A DNA stretch of 17,334 bases, taken from an uncultured Oscillibacter sp. (GTDB lineage: Bacteria > Bacillota_A > Clostridia > Oscillospirales > Oscillospiraceae). Positions 7,615 through 14,288 of the stretch are shown piece by piece (positions within the stretch are counted from its first letter, which is position 1; every line of letters starts with the position of its first letter). The DNA is taken from contig CATOKC010000070.1 in NCBI GenBank assembly GCA_951800675.1, positions 1 to 17,334 on the forward strand, in the 5' to 3' direction. Made by a program: the position numbers and the translations under genes. The notes under the pieces are model-generated. The model was given only the letters and a program-made list of their open reading frames with translations, did not search any database and was not told the DNA's origin.

Positions 7615-8427
7615 ATGCTGTTTGAACATATTGACCGAAAGCAATGCAAGTGGGAGGCGGCGGAGCTGCTGCGGGAGGCCCAGGTTTCCCCCAAGACCAT
7701 GACCGCCCTTTACATGGCGCTGCTGATTTTGCTGAACCTGTTTTCCTCCCTGGTGGATACCGGCTTTTTCAGCGTCTTTCTCTCCATCCTGGTCTCCCTG
7801 ATGAGCACTGTCCTGGCGGCGGGCTTCGCCCTGTACTGCATGGCGGTCCGCCGGGGAGAGCGGGCGGAATTTTTGACGTTGTTCGACGGGTTCTCCTTCG
7901 TGGGAAAGCTGATTTTGCTCAGCATCGTGGCCGACCTTTTCATCTTCCTCTGGTCTTTGCTGTTCATCATCCCCGGCGTCATTGCCGCCTACCGCTACAG
8001 CTTCGCCTTCTACAACCTCTATGAGGATCCTAGCATTGGCGTGATGGAGGCCCTGGAGATGAGCAAGCGGCAGACCCTGGGGTACAAGGCCCAGCTCTTC
8101 ACCCTGGATTTGAGCTACATCGGCTGGAACCTGCTGGCCACCCTTCCCTCTATCCTGCTGATCTTCCAGCTGAACCGGGACCTGACCATGCTGGTGCTCT
8201 ACGGCATCCCCACCCCGGAGACCTATTTCGGCCTGCCCATCTTCGCGCTAAACGCCATTGCCGGTCTCTGGCAGCTTCTGGCGGCCCTGTTCTACTTCCC
8301 CAATTACATCTGCGTCCAGCTCAGCTACTTCGACATTGCCAAGCGAACCTCCGGCGTGGGCAAGGACGCCGCCCCGGCCCAGTCCAACCCCTGGGACGGG
8401 TGGAACGCCCCGGACGGCCTGAACTGA
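7615..8427 (+). CDS. DUF975 family integral membrane protein
   Basis: 270 aa with about five to six hydrophobic spans, approximately at residues 29-48, 50-78, 97-128, 162-185 and 205-235. It has the family-like core IIPGVIAAYRYSFAFYNLYED followed by ALEMSKRQTLGYKAQLFTLDL. The N-terminal 25 residues (DRKQCKWEAAELLREAQVSP) look like a short cytosolic amphipathic segment, also usual in this family. Function of DUF975 proteins is unknown to me; a general role in the cell envelope is a guess. AGGAGG precedes the ATG. It stands alone between its own promoter and a strong terminator, so it is monocistronic. Confidence 0.88.
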   Translation: MLFEHIDRKQCKWEAAELLREAQVSPKTMTALYMALLILLNLFSSLVDTGFFSVFLSILVSLMSTVLAAGFALYCMAVRRGERAEFLTLFDGFSFVGKLILLSIVADLFIFLWSLLFIIPGVIAAYRYSFAFYNLYEDPSIGVMEALEMSKRQTLGYKAQLFTLDLSYIGWNLLATLPSILLIFQLNRDLTMLVLYGIPTPETYFGLPIFALNAIAGLWQLLAALFYFPNYICVQLSYFDIAKRTSGVGKDAAPAQSNPWDGWNAPDGLN

Positions 8428-8440
8428 ACACGGTACCAAA

Positions 8441-8479
8441 AACCAGCCCCCAAGGCAATGCCTTGGGGGCTGGTTTTTT
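8441..8479. terminator. Bidirectional intrinsic terminator
   Basis: Perfect 16-bp stem (arms 8441-8456 and 8460-8475) with an AAT loop. The plus strand continues with TTTT and the left side carries AAAAA, so it serves both the DUF975 gene and the convergent S-component gene. Confidence 0.93.
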
Positions 8480-8486
8480 CCGCCGC

Positions 8487-9047
8487 TCAGAGCTTCGGGA
8501 ACCGCTTTCGGACATAGCCGCTCCGCCGCAGGGCCAGCGCCAGCAGCGTGGACGCCGCCGCGCCGAAGGCGGCCTGGACCAGATTGCTGGGAATGCCCGC
8601 CGCGCTGCCCACAAGACAGAGGCCCAGGGCCCCGCCGCCGGAGAGGGCGGTCAGCGCCCCGTCAAACAGCCAGTAGCCCAGAATCATGGGAACCTCCGCC
8701 GCCAGGGCGGAGAGGAGCAGCCCCCTTTTCCCAAGAGCCGGGTACAGCCGCGCCGCCGTCAGGGCCATGAGGGCTTTGATGACCAGGGTCGCGGGAACGT
8801 AGACCGCGTAGCCGCTAAGCAGGTCCGCCAGGGCGGGACCCACGCCCCCGGCAACCGCTCCGTATACCGGCCCCAGCAGCCACGCTCCCAGAATGACCAC
8901 CGCGTCCCCCAGGTTCATGTACCCGCCGGTGGGGGAGGGAACTTGCAGCACCATCGTCCCCACACAGCCCAGGGCGGCGAATAGCCCCGTCAGGGCCAAC
9001 AGCCGGGCGTTTCCCCGGTCGGTCTCCCGATTTAACAGCGTTTCCAT
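8487..9047 (-). CDS. ECF transporter S component (vitamin/cofactor uptake)
   Basis: 186 aa, five to six hydrophobic spans, no ATPase motif. Typical S-component features: a membrane-embedded N-terminus (ALTGLFAALGCVGTMVLQV), then PTGGYMNLGDAVVILGAWLLG, a Gly/Ala-rich span and the C-terminal SAAGIPSNLVQAAFG with the N-x-x-Q seen in many members. The energising EcfA/EcfT module is not in the window, as is usual for group II systems that share one module. It is divergent from a MocR-type regulator; in Firmicutes such regulators often control vitamin B6 genes, so a pyridoxine-type (PdxU-like) substrate is a reasonable inference, not proven. Start ATG at 9047 follows AAAGGAG. Confidence 0.88.
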   Translation of the reverse strand: METLLNRETDRGNARLLALTGLFAALGCVGTMVLQVPSPTGGYMNLGDAVVILGAWLLGPVYGAVAGGVGPALADLLSGYAVYVPATLVIKALMALTAARLYPALGKRGLLLSALAAEVPMILGYWLFDGALTALSGGGALGLCLVGSAAGIPSNLVQAAFGAAASTLLALALRRSGYVRKRFPKL

Positions 9048-9074
9048 TCCGCCTCACTCCTTTGTCGGTTGTTG

Positions 9075-9103
9075 TTGCCATGATACCCCCTTTGTGATAG
9101 GAT
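9075..9103 (+). promoter_or_regulatory. Promoter of the MocR-type regulator
   Basis: -35 TTGCCA (9075-9080), 17-bp spacer, -10 TAGGAT (9098-9103). On the other strand TTTTCA-17-TATCAT could serve the S component, so the two promoters would overlap. CCTTTGT occurs twice (9059-9065 and 9089-9095), 30 bp apart in the same orientation, a spacing reminiscent of the direct-repeat sites of GabR-like regulators; this is weak. Confidence 0.4.
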
Positions 9104-9152
9104 GAAAATAGCCAAAAGCAGAATTTTTTATAAGGTCAGAGGAGGCAGGTTC

Positions 9153-10532
9153 ATGCTGACATACGATCTGGAGGCCCGGGGAAGCTTGCCCCTTTACGAC
9201 TACCTGTACCGCCGCATCCGGGACGACATCCTGAGCGGGGCCCTGGCGGCGGGGGAGCGCCTTCCCTCCAAACGGGCCCTGGCGGAGCACCTGCGGGTGT
9301 CCGTCATCACGGTGGAGGGAGCCTACCAGCAGCTGGAGGCGGAGGGCTGGGTGGAGTCCCGGCCCCGGCGGGGCTTTTTCGCCGCCCAGGTGGACCGCCG
9401 ACTTCCAGCGGCGGAGCCCGCCTCTGTTCCGGCGGCGGAGCCTGCCCAGTCCTGGCGGCTGGACCTGAAGAGCGGCCGTGTGGACCCCGCCTTCTTTCCC
9501 GCGGCCCTCTGGGCCAAGCTGACCCGGCAGGTCCTCTCCGAAGGGTGCTGTCTGGACCCGGTGCCGCCCCAGGGCCTCCCGGCCCTGCGGCAGGCCATCG
9601 CCCGGGACCTCCGGGACTTCAAGGGCATGGCCGTGTCGCCGGAGCAGATCGTGGTGGGAGCCGGGGCCGAGTATCTGTACCTGCTCCTGGCCCAGCTCCT
9701 GGGCCGGGAGGGAACCGTCTTTGCCCTGGAGGACCCTGGCTATCCCAAGATCCGTCAGGTCTACGGCAGGTGGGGGGCCGTCTGCCGCCCCATTTCCCTG
9801 GACAGCCAGGGCATGGCCCTGGAGCCCCTGTACGCCTCCGGGGCCACGGCGGCCCACCTCTCCCCAGCTCACCACTACCCCACGGGCATCGTCACCCCCA
9901 TCGCCCGGCGGCAGGCCCTTCTCCGCTGGGCGGAGGAGGTGGACGGCATTCTCATCGAGGACGACTACGACAGCGAGTTTCGCTTCACCGGGCGGCCCCT
10001 GCCCACTCTCCAGAGCATCGACGCCCGGGGACGGGTGGTCTACATGAACACCTTCTCCCAGACCATCTCCCCCTCCATGCGGGTGGGCTTCATGGTTCTT
10101 CCGCCCCGGCTGCTGGCGCGTTACCAAAAGGAGCTGGGGTTTTACGCCTCCACCGTCCCCGCCCTGGAGCAGCAGGTGCTGGCCCGCTTTCTCAGCGGCG
10201 GCGAGTATGAGCGGCACCTCTCCCGAATCCGAAAGAAGTACCGCCTCCGGCGCTGGGCGGTGCTGGAGCGGTTTGCCCTCTGCCCCTTTGCCGCCTCCCT
10301 CACCGACCGGGGGGCGGGGCTCCATTTCCTCCTCCGGCTGAACACCCGGGAAAGCGACGAGGCCCTCCGCCGTCGGGCGGAGGGCCAGGGGGTACGCCTT
10401 GGATTTTTGTCGGAGTACGCCGCCCTGCCTAAGCCCGCCTATGACCACACACTGGTGGTGAACTACGGGGGGCTGGACACGGAGCGGCTGGCGGAGGCGG
10501 AGACCCTGCTATCCGAGGTTTTTCAGACCTGA
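9153..10532 (+). CDS. MocR-type regulator: GntR DNA-binding domain fused to an aminotransferase-like domain lacking the PLP lysine
   Basis: 459 aa from the ATG at 9153 (GAGGAGG just upstream; the in-frame ATG at 9102 lies in the promoter). Residues 10-75 are a GntR winged helix (LYDYLYRRIRDDILSGAL, LPSKRALAEHLRVSVITVEGAY). After a Pro/Ala-rich linker (84-100), residues 105-459 match fold-type I aminotransferases, with EDPGYPKI, HHYPTGIVTPIARR and IEDDYDSEFRF. Family knowledge: MocR/GabR/PdxR proteins bind PLP and sense a ligand through the internal Lys. Here the expected FSK lysine is Gln303 (NTFSQTISPSMR), although D270 and Y272 are kept and the Y-to-Q spacing (31) equals that of Y281 to K312 in GabR. 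It could bind PLP non-covalently or use another effector. Divergent from an S component. Confidence 0.93.
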   Translation: MLTYDLEARGSLPLYDYLYRRIRDDILSGALAAGERLPSKRALAEHLRVSVITVEGAYQQLEAEGWVESRPRRGFFAAQVDRRLPAAEPASVPAAEPAQSWRLDLKSGRVDPAFFPAALWAKLTRQVLSEGCCLDPVPPQGLPALRQAIARDLRDFKGMAVSPEQIVVGAGAEYLYLLLAQLLGREGTVFALEDPGYPKIRQVYGRWGAVCRPISLDSQGMALEPLYASGATAAHLSPAHHYPTGIVTPIARRQALLRWAEEVDGILIEDDYDSEFRFTGRPLPTLQSIDARGRVVYMNTFSQTISPSMRVGFMVLPPRLLARYQKELGFYASTVPALEQQVLARFLSGGEYERHLSRIRKKYRLRRWAVLERFALCPFAASLTDRGAGLHFLLRLNTRESDEALRRRAEGQGVRLGFLSEYAALPKPAYDHTLVVNYGGLDTERLAEAETLLSEVFQT

Positions 10533-11098
10533 ACCGCCGCCTCTCCGCCCCGGCGGAAGCGGACCAGCCCCGTCCGGTCCAGGGTCACCATCACCGCGGG
10601 GATGAACGCCAGCTGGAGGATGATGCCAGGGATGGCGGTGAGAAACGCGCCGGAGAGGAACATCTGCCAGGTGAACGCCTGGCCGGACACGCCGGAGAGG
10701 ATCACCCGGGCCATGGCCCAGACAATCCGTCCGCCGATCATGGAGGCGATCAGGCAGCGGTACAGGGAGATGACGCACTGCCAGCGGGACCGAGCATAGA
10801 GGAAGCCCGCCAGGAAGCCATAGGCCGCCAGCTCAAAGGCCATGGCGATGGCGGTGGGAAACATGGGGGGCATCCCCAAGGTGGCGCCGCGCAGCAGGGG
10901 CAGGACGAAACCCACGGCCAGGCCGTACTTCCAGCCGCAGAGGAAGCCGCACAGTAAAACGGGCAGGTGCAGGGGGCAGAGCATCTTTCCGATCTGGGGG
11001 ATCTGCCCGGTGAAGAAGGGCAGGACGAAGCCCACGGCCATCAGCATGGCGGCCATGGCCAGGGTTTGGACGGGTCGCTGGGTCTTGGTTTCGTTCAT
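10523..11098 (-). CDS. Second ECF transporter S component
   Basis: 191 aa with about five to six spans. Distinct S-component family from the one at 8487: GFVLPFFTGQIPQIGKMLCP, LHLPVLLCGFLCGWKYGLAVG, then MPPMFPTAIAMAFELAAYGFLAG, a pattern I associate with Clostridia S components of uncertain substrate (pantothenate and related vitamins are among the candidates). The ATG at 11098 has AAGGAG eight bases upstream, inside a hairpin. It has its own promoter (11177-11206), separate from the kinase operon upstream. Its stop codon overlaps the end of the MocR gene by 10 bp tail to tail, with no terminator between them. Charged C-terminus RFRRGGEAAVQV is cytosolic. Confidence 0.88.
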   Translation of the reverse strand: MNETKTQRPVQTLAMAAMLMAVGFVLPFFTGQIPQIGKMLCPLHLPVLLCGFLCGWKYGLAVGFVLPLLRGATLGMPPMFPTAIAMAFELAAYGFLAGFLYARSRWQCVISLYRCLIASMIGGRIVWAMARVILSGVSGQAFTWQMFLSGAFLTAIPGIILQLAFIPAVMVTLDRTGLVRFRRGGEAAVQV

Positions 11099-11128
11099 GG
11101 GAAAAACTCCTTGCAAATCAGTTTTCCC
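11099..11128 (-). promoter_or_regulatory. Inverted repeat around the S-component ribosome binding site
   Basis: On the minus strand GGGAAAACT (11128-11120) pairs with AGTTTTTCCC (11108-11099), the 3' arm ending directly at the ATG, with one bulged T. The AAGGAG site (11112-11107) lies mostly in the loop. Upstream, a GC-only 8-bp hairpin CCGCCGCC / GGCGGCGG occupies 11142-11162. No known riboswitch consensus is recognisable. Confidence 0.35.
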
Positions 11129-11176
11129 GTCTTCTGACAGTCCGCCGCCTTCCTGGCGGCGGGTTGTTTCGCATAC

Positions 11177-11211
11177 AGTATACCACAGGGACTTGGCTTC
11201 TGCCAAGCCCC
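11177..11211 (-). promoter_or_regulatory. Promoter of the second S component with overlapping palindrome
   Basis: Minus-strand -35 TTGGCA (11206-11201), 18-bp spacer, -10 TATACT (11182-11177) preceded by TGn. A 10-bp near-perfect palindrome GGGACTTGGC-TTCT-GCCAAGCCCC (arms 11188-11197 and 11202-11211, one wobble) covers the -35. On the plus strand it is followed by TTTTT (11212-11216), so it could also act as a plus-strand terminator; on the minus strand it looks more like an operator. Confidence 0.5.
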
Positions 11212-11218
11212 TTTTTCA

Positions 11219-12280
11219 TTAGAAAAATCCTGTGGTGTCCACCACCAGATCGGCGGTCCCCTCCGTGCCGCAGGCGGCGAAATACCGCTCCTCCAGGGTC
11301 CGCCACACCCGGTCGAAGGTGGGAAAATACTCCCCCTCCCGGGCACGGAGGCGGCGGGTCTGCTCCTCCCGCTCACAGGTGAGGAAGATTTTATAATCAT
11401 AGTACTTTGCCAGGGCCGGGTGCTGGGAGTAGGTTCCCTCCACAAGGGTCAGGGGCTCCCACAGCTCCACCGCTTCCTTCAAGCGGCCCGCCCGGCAGTC
11501 ATAGGGCCGGTAAGCCGTACCGCCGTCCCGGTCAAGGGAGGACAGCACTTCCTTTTTCAACCGCTCCAGATCCATGTTCCCGGCGGGGACCTCCATCCAA
11601 TCCGTCCCCCGCTTATCCGGCGGGAGATAGAAATCGTCCATGTGCGCCACGTCGGCCGAGCAGGGCAGCACCCCCGCCGCCAGGGCGGCAAAGCCCGTTT
11701 TCCCGCTGCCGCAGCGGCCATCTATCGCGATAAGGGCCGGACCCTTTCGACGGGCCGGGATATCCCGGGCCAGCTTTTCCAGGGGAATCAGCGCCGGGAG
11801 GAACCGGGCCATATCCGCCCGCAGCACCCGGTAATGGGGGTTGTACGCAGCGCAAAACGCCCCGCTGTGATGAACGGGGGGGCAGCCTTCCCGCCGCCAG
11901 TTCTCCAGGTAGTCCCCCAGGCCGGGGACCGGAAGGGCCGCCAGCTTCTCCAACGTTTCAAGCAGCTTCGCCCCGGTGCCCTCCGTCAAGGCTGCCGTCC
12001 GGGTGAACATCCGCCCAACCAGCGGAAGCTCCCACAAGGTGGAGAGGGCCTGGGTGATGTGGAAGCGGCACAGGCCGTTCCCAATGGGTTCCGGGGCCAG
12101 GGGGGCCGCCCCCGCCTCCTTCCGTTCCGCCAGCAGGGCCGCCAGAACCCTGTCCGGGCTCTGGGCCATATGGACGGGGCCGAAGGCGCTCTGGTAGGCC
12201 AGCTTCGCAAAATCCTGGGGCTCCATGGCCGGGTAACGGGCCCAATGGGCTTTCGCAATGTCCAAAAAGCTCCCGCTCAT
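11219..12280 (-). CDS. P-loop kinase (uridine kinase-like) with unknown N-terminal domain
   Basis: 353 aa from the ATG at 12280, which overlaps the preceding stop (ATGA). Residues 180-353 are a nucleoside-kinase-like P-loop domain: Walker A in AIDGRCGSGKTG (Lys194, Thr195), an acidic MDDFYLPPDKR (Asp215/Asp216) where uridine kinases have their substrate-binding aspartate, NMDLERL, VEGTYS and an Arg-rich lid CEREEQTRRLRAREG. Residues 1-178 are an extra all-alpha-looking domain (AKLAYQSAFGPVHMAQSPDR, IGNGLCRFHI) that I do not recognise as a named family; it includes conserved-looking His37, His74, and the HH pair 137-138. The substrate could be a nucleoside, sugar or vitamin precursor. It is the last gene of a three-gene operon. 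Confidence 0.85.
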   Translation of the reverse strand: MSGSFLDIAKAHWARYPAMEPQDFAKLAYQSAFGPVHMAQSPDRVLAALLAERKEAGAAPLAPEPIGNGLCRFHITQALSTLWELPLVGRMFTRTAALTEGTGAKLLETLEKLAALPVPGLGDYLENWRREGCPPVHHSGAFCAAYNPHYRVLRADMARFLPALIPLEKLARDIPARRKGPALIAIDGRCGSGKTGFAALAAGVLPCSADVAHMDDFYLPPDKRGTDWMEVPAGNMDLERLKKEVLSSLDRDGGTAYRPYDCRAGRLKEAVELWEPLTLVEGTYSQHPALAKYYDYKIFLTCEREEQTRRLRAREGEYFPTFDRVWRTLEERYFAACGTEGTADLVVDTTGFF

Positions 12281-12696
12281 AGGCCCAGCTCCCTTGCCGC
12301 CAGCTCCGCCGCCCGGCGGAGGTATTCCTCCAGGCGGCACTCCTCCACCCCCGCCACGTACACGCCGCAGGAGGAAGAGGGAATCAGAATCTTGACGGCC
12401 CCGGAGCCGGAGACGGCGGCGGCCATGGTGGAGGAGACCTCCCCCAGAATACCGTCCGCCAAAATCACGCCAATGGGCCCCAGAATCAGGTCCGCCCGGG
12501 CGGCGTTGTACACCATGGCGTTCTCCCCCGTGGCCCCCTGGGCGGCTCCGGCCTTCAGCATGGCGGCGGTGGCCGCCACGTTGGTTCCCACGCAGAGGAG
12601 GCGGCAGTCCTCCGGGAGGCAGGGTTTCAGCAGCTTCACCAGCCGGCTCCCCACACCGCCGCCCTGGCCGTCCAGAATCAGAACCGTGCGGCTCAT
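12277..12696 (-). CDS. DUF3842 family protein
   Basis: 139 aa, family length. It begins VLILDGQGGGVGSRLVKLL, a Rossmann-like Gly-rich turn, followed by CVGTNVAATAAMLKAGAAQGATGENAMVYN and LILGPIGVILADGILGEVSSTMA, and LIPSSSCG near the end. These stretches match the small Clostridia family DUF3842, whose function is unknown to me. The nucleotide-binding look of the N-terminus is an inference from the Gly pattern. The start at 12696 follows GGGAGGTGA; the upstream open frame to 12774 lies inside the aldo/keto reductase gene. Four bases separate it from that gene and its stop overlaps the kinase start, so the three are translated from one message. Confidence 0.9.
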   Translation of the reverse strand: MSRTVLILDGQGGGVGSRLVKLLKPCLPEDCRLLCVGTNVAATAAMLKAGAAQGATGENAMVYNAARADLILGPIGVILADGILGEVSSTMAAAVSGSGAVKILIPSSSCGVYVAGVEECRLEEYLRRAAELAARELGL

Positions 12697-12700
12697 CGTC

Positions 12701-13849
12701 TCACCTCCCGAAGAGCTCCGCCGCCTTCGCCATGTTCTCCATGGCGGGCACGGCGAAGGGACAGCGGGTCTCACAGGCGCCGCACCGTATACACTCCCCC
12801 GCCCCGTGGGGCAGGGCGGCGTAGTGCTCCCGGACGGTCTCCGGGACCGTTCCCTGGGCCAGAGAGAGGCTCAAAAATTTCGTCACCTCCGCCACAGCGA
12901 TGCCCTTGGGGCAGGGGGCGCAGTGGCCGCAGTACATGCAGTGGCCCTTCCAGCTGATTTTCGGCAGAACCGCCAGGGCGGCGGCGTAGTCCCGCTCCGC
13001 CTCCGAAGCCTCCGCAAAGGCAAGGCTCTCTTTCAAATCCTCCAGGCTTCTGGCCCCGGACAGAACGCAGGCAACACCGGGCCGGTCCAGGGCGTACTGG
13101 AGGCACTGAAAGGCCGTCAGGGCCTTCCCCGCCGGGGAGAGGGAATCGCTGAGCAGGTCTCCGCCGCCAAATGCCTTCATGACGGTGACGCCCACCCCCA
13201 GCCGCTGGCAGGCTTCGTAGAGGGCCTGCCGCTCCGGGTCCATGTTCAAAAGCGGGTCAGCGTAGTTCTTGGGGGCCCAGAGCTCCTCCACGTCCTCGGA
13301 AGCGGGCTGGAGGTCATAGCAGGGGTTCACGCTGAACATCAGCACGTCGACAAGCCCGCTCTCCACCGCCGCCAGGGCCACCTGGGGATTGTGGCTGGAG
13401 AGGCCGGTACAGCCGATGGTCCCCGCCGCTTTCAGCTCCTGAGCATAGGCCATGACGGGGCCGTTTTTCACCGCATCCCAGTCTGCCAAGGAATCCACAT
13501 AGTGGACCATGCCAATCTCCACATGGTCCGTCTCCAGGCGGCGGAGCTGGTCCTCGAAGCCCTCCCGGACCTCTCCGGCGTCCCGGGTTCGCTTATACTG
13601 CCCATCCTTCCAAATGGTGCAGAGGTGGGCCTGGAGAACAAACTTCTCCCTCCGTCCCCGGAGGGCCTGGCCCAAGCTGGAGCGGAACTCCGGATTTGGG
13701 GTGTACAAATCTATGCAGTTGGCTCCCGCCGCCTCGCACACGTCCAGCCACTCGCGCACCTGCTCCGGGGTTTTCTCCAAAAAGCCCTCGCAGCCCACGC
13801 CGATCTCTCCTACCCGAAGGCCCGTCCGGCCTAATGTACGGTATCGCAT
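12701..13849 (-). CDS. Aldo/keto reductase-fold protein with two C-terminal [4Fe-4S] motifs
   Basis: 382 aa from the ATG at 13849 (AAGGAGGA upstream). Residues 1-290 form an AKR-type TIM barrel (RYRTLGRTGLRVGEIGVG, GRREKFVLQAHL, GTIGCTGLSSHNP, MKAFGGGDLL). Residues 304-313 (CMYCGHCAPC) and 353-363 (CIRCGACETRC) carry two 4Fe-4S binding motifs, the first CxxCxxCxxCP, the second CxxCxxCxxxCP. Against classical AKRs Asp47 and His116 are kept, but the catalytic Tyr position is Asn52-like and the Lys position is His75, so ordinary NADPH carbonyl reduction is doubtful. A Clostridia subfamily shares this layout in my recollection. An electron-transfer role through the clusters is an inference. First gene of a three-gene operon. 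Confidence 0.9.
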   Translation of the reverse strand: MRYRTLGRTGLRVGEIGVGCEGFLEKTPEQVREWLDVCEAAGANCIDLYTPNPEFRSSLGQALRGRREKFVLQAHLCTIWKDGQYKRTRDAGEVREGFEDQLRRLETDHVEIGMVHYVDSLADWDAVKNGPVMAYAQELKAAGTIGCTGLSSHNPQVALAAVESGLVDVLMFSVNPCYDLQPASEDVEELWAPKNYADPLLNMDPERQALYEACQRLGVGVTVMKAFGGGDLLSDSLSPAGKALTAFQCLQYALDRPGVACVLSGARSLEDLKESLAFAEASEAERDYAAALAVLPKISWKGHCMYCGHCAPCPKGIAVAEVTKFLSLSLAQGTVPETVREHYAALPHGAGECIRCGACETRCPFAVPAMENMAKAAELFGR

Positions 13850-13887
13850 ACAGGGTTCCTCCTTATTTTCTGATGGCTCCGCCCTCC

Positions 13888-13918
13888 AGCATACCATGTG
13901 GAGCCCACTCCATGTCAA
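13888..13918 (-). promoter_or_regulatory. Promoter of the AKR-DUF3842-kinase operon
   Basis: Minus-strand consensus -35 TTGACA (13918-13913) and -10 TATGCT (13893-13888) with an extended TGn, spacer 19 bp (long). A dyad TGGAG-TGGG-CTCCA (13912-13899) fills the spacer and could be an operator. Start of transcription would be about 30 nt before the ATG. Confidence 0.45.
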
Positions 13919-13959
13919 GAAGTTTTTCCCGTATCCCTGTCCTTTCCCCTTACGGGAAC

Positions 13960-13986
13960 ATATCCCGCCGCCACGGCGCATAGGAT
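13960..13986 (+). promoter_or_regulatory. SigE-like sporulation promoter upstream of spoIIID
   Basis: ATATC (13960-13964), 14-bp gap, CATAGGAT (13979-13986) agrees with the mother-cell SigE consensus (ATATT, 14-15 bp, CATACAAT) in the key ATA and CATA bases. Predicted transcription start is near 13993, about 25 nt before the TTG start. SigE control of spoIIID is known from Bacillus; here it is an inference from the motif. Confidence 0.45.
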
Positions 13987-14017
13987 GGACCAACAAGAGG
14001 CAGGGAGTGAGGATGTT

Positions 14018-14266
14018 TTGAAGGGAAACATGGAGGAGCGGGCGGAACGCCTGGCTCTTTACATCATAGAGAACCGGTCCACGGTCCGGGCTGCCGCCCA
14101 GAGGTTTGGCATCAGCAAGTCGACGGTACATAAGGACATCTCCGAGCGGCTGCCCCTGTTCAACCGTCCGCTGTACCTGCAAGTCAAAGAAGTGCTGGAC
14201 GTGAACAAGGCCCAGCGGCACATCCGGGGCGGCATCGCCACCCGCAAAAAATACCGCGGCGACTGA
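14018..14266 (+). CDS. spoIIID: Sporulation transcription factor SpoIIID
   Basis: 82 aa from TTG at 14018. The helix-turn-helix TVRAAAQRFGISKSTVHKD, then ISERLPLFN and VKEVLDVNKAQRHIRGGIATRKKY, are strongly SpoIIID-like; SpoIIID is a mother-cell DNA-binding protein that acts after SigE in endospore formation. I choose TTG because (M)KGNMEERAERLALYII then aligns residue for residue with the start of clostridial SpoIIID (MKDYIEQR-type), and GTGAGG lies five bases upstream. The ATG at 14030 (AAGGG upstream) would give 78 aa and is the alternative. Bases of the open frame before 14018 lie in the promoter. It indicates a spore-forming lineage. A small unknown gene follows 22 bp downstream. Confidence 0.93.
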   Translation: MKGNMEERAERLALYIIENRSTVRAAAQRFGISKSTVHKDISERLPLFNRPLYLQVKEVLDVNKAQRHIRGGIATRKKYRGD

Positions 14267-14288
14267 CGCCGCGGAAGGAGGGAGCCTT

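Noticed and set aside
9054..10448. 464-codon minus-strand frame
   Set aside because: Fully antisense to the MocR-type regulator, with His/Gly/Gln-rich composition and no domain.
11099..11176. Possible riboswitch (preQ1 or THF type) in the S-component leader
   Set aside because: The stems do not match either consensus that I know; kept only as an undefined structured leader.
11420..13834. 804-codon open frame on the plus strand
   Set aside because: It is antisense to three well-supported minus-strand genes (kinase, DUF3842, AKR) and its product is low-complexity, rich in Arg, Gly, Pro and Ala, as expected from GC-rich antisense frames.
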